DNA of 14,470 nucleotides from Candidatus Zixiibacteriota bacterium (lineage in GTDB: Bacteria; Zixibacteria; MSB-5A5; GN15; FEB-12): positions 1-14,470 of the forward strand of contig JAOZPL010000014.1 in the NCBI GenBank assembly GCA_029932795.1, written 5' to 3'. This document shows positions 14,083 to 14,470 of the stretch, piece after piece. Every line of letters starts with the position of its first letter. Position 1 is the stretch's first letter. The position numbers and the translations under genes are program-made. The notes beneath the pieces are model-generated. The model was not told where the DNA came from, did no database searches, and worked only from the letters and a program-made list of their open reading frames with translations.

Positions 14083-14470
14083 CTAATCCTTCTTGATTAC
14101 CAGGTCCTTTCTTTCCAGGTCAAGCTTCCCGAAACTACCGGCCGAAATCACGTAGTACCAATCGGCAAACCTGGCATCAAGCGACTTGGCAAGTTCTCTA
14201 CCCTTAGTCACTTTCTCGGTCCACTTGTCCAGTTTCTCCTGACGCTTTTTGTTGGTACTGTCTGCTGCGGTCCACAGGCTATCCGCTTTGGTTTGGAAAT
14301 CTTCGTTGCTCGGTCCAGGGGGTGGGTTGCCAAAATAACCTTCGTCAAAGCTGGCGGTGACGAAAAGGTACCTGTTGGCTGCGGCTTCGGTTTTGCCTGG
14401 CTGTTCCTCGCCGGTACCTGCCGTAACGGCTATTCCGGAACCATAGAGTACTTCACCGAATCGTAATGTG
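14083..14470 (-). CDS. C-terminal part of a DUF4340-like protein (N-terminus beyond window)
   Basis: The minus strand is open from the right edge to a TAG at 14083-14085, giving the last 128 residues of a protein. The piece begins LRFGEVLYGSG, then has NRYLFVTASFDEGYF, a charged helix (KKRQEKLDKWTEKVTKGREL) and the end ARFADWYYVISAGSFGKLDLERKDLV. The LRxG start, the paired strands and the RFADWYYVI tail resemble DUF4340 proteins, which often accompany Gld-type ABC transporter genes; this assignment is from memory of the family and is moderate. The composition and the polar helix look like real coding sequence, unlike the plus-strand frame across the same bases. It lies upstream of gatE on the same strand, with 191 nt between, so separate transcription is likely. 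No terminator is clear in that gap. Confidence 0.65.
   Translation of the reverse strand, partial: TLRFGEVLYGSGIAVTAGTGEEQPGKTEAAANRYLFVTASFDEGYFGNPPPGPSNEDFQTKADSLWTAADSTNKKRQEKLDKWTEKVTKGRELAKSLDARFADWYYVISAGSFGKLDLERKDLVIKKD

Noticed and set aside
14071..14466. Plus-strand open frame of 131 codons at the right end
   Set aside because: The opposite strand reads as a coherent DUF4340-like C-terminus; the plus frame is its shadow.

Overview
The window looks like a piece of a bacterial chromosome, most probably from an uncultivated lineage of the FCB group (Zixibacteria-like). I infer this from the gene set, not from a marker gene. The pointers are a Hanks-type kinase with a TolB-like/TPR tail, a DUF2723 membrane protein, a secreted peptidase ending in thrombospondin type 3 and dockerin-like repeats, and a DUF4340-like protein. 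There are no rRNA or tRNA genes, insertion sequences, phage modules or CRISPR arrays that I can see.

Layout: (1) 3-1625, minus strand: Ser/Thr protein kinase with one membrane span, cut by the left edge. (2) 1898-4027, plus: a large multi-spanning DUF2723 protein, divergent from the kinase across a 272-nt spacer that holds a 13-nt palindrome. (3) 4144-5070, minus: EamA-type transporter, convergent with the DUF2723 gene. (4) 5305-6093, minus: a YbaK-type aminoacyl-tRNA deacylase followed by a small two-span membrane protein and a hairpin terminator. (5) 6094-6643: a 550-nt gap with a good sigma70-like promoter. (6) 6644-9181, plus: an exported papain-family peptidase. (7) 9504-10463, plus: an HD-GYP phosphodiesterase. 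(8) 10501-13891, minus: gatE then gatD, overlapping by 8 nt. (9) 14083-14470, minus: the C-terminal end of a DUF4340-like protein, cut by the right edge.

The outstanding feature is the gatE-gatD pair. GatDE is the Glu-tRNA(Gln) amidotransferase known as the archaeal enzyme; bacteria normally use GatCAB. Both proteins look complete, all active-site motifs of GatD are present, and every other recognisable gene here is bacterial in character. Either this lineage acquired the archaeal indirect route to Gln-tRNA(Gln), or the contig is misassembled; the flanking genes make misassembly the less likely reading. The remaining genes are single transcription units or pairs for signalling, export and envelope functions, with no obvious shared pathway.
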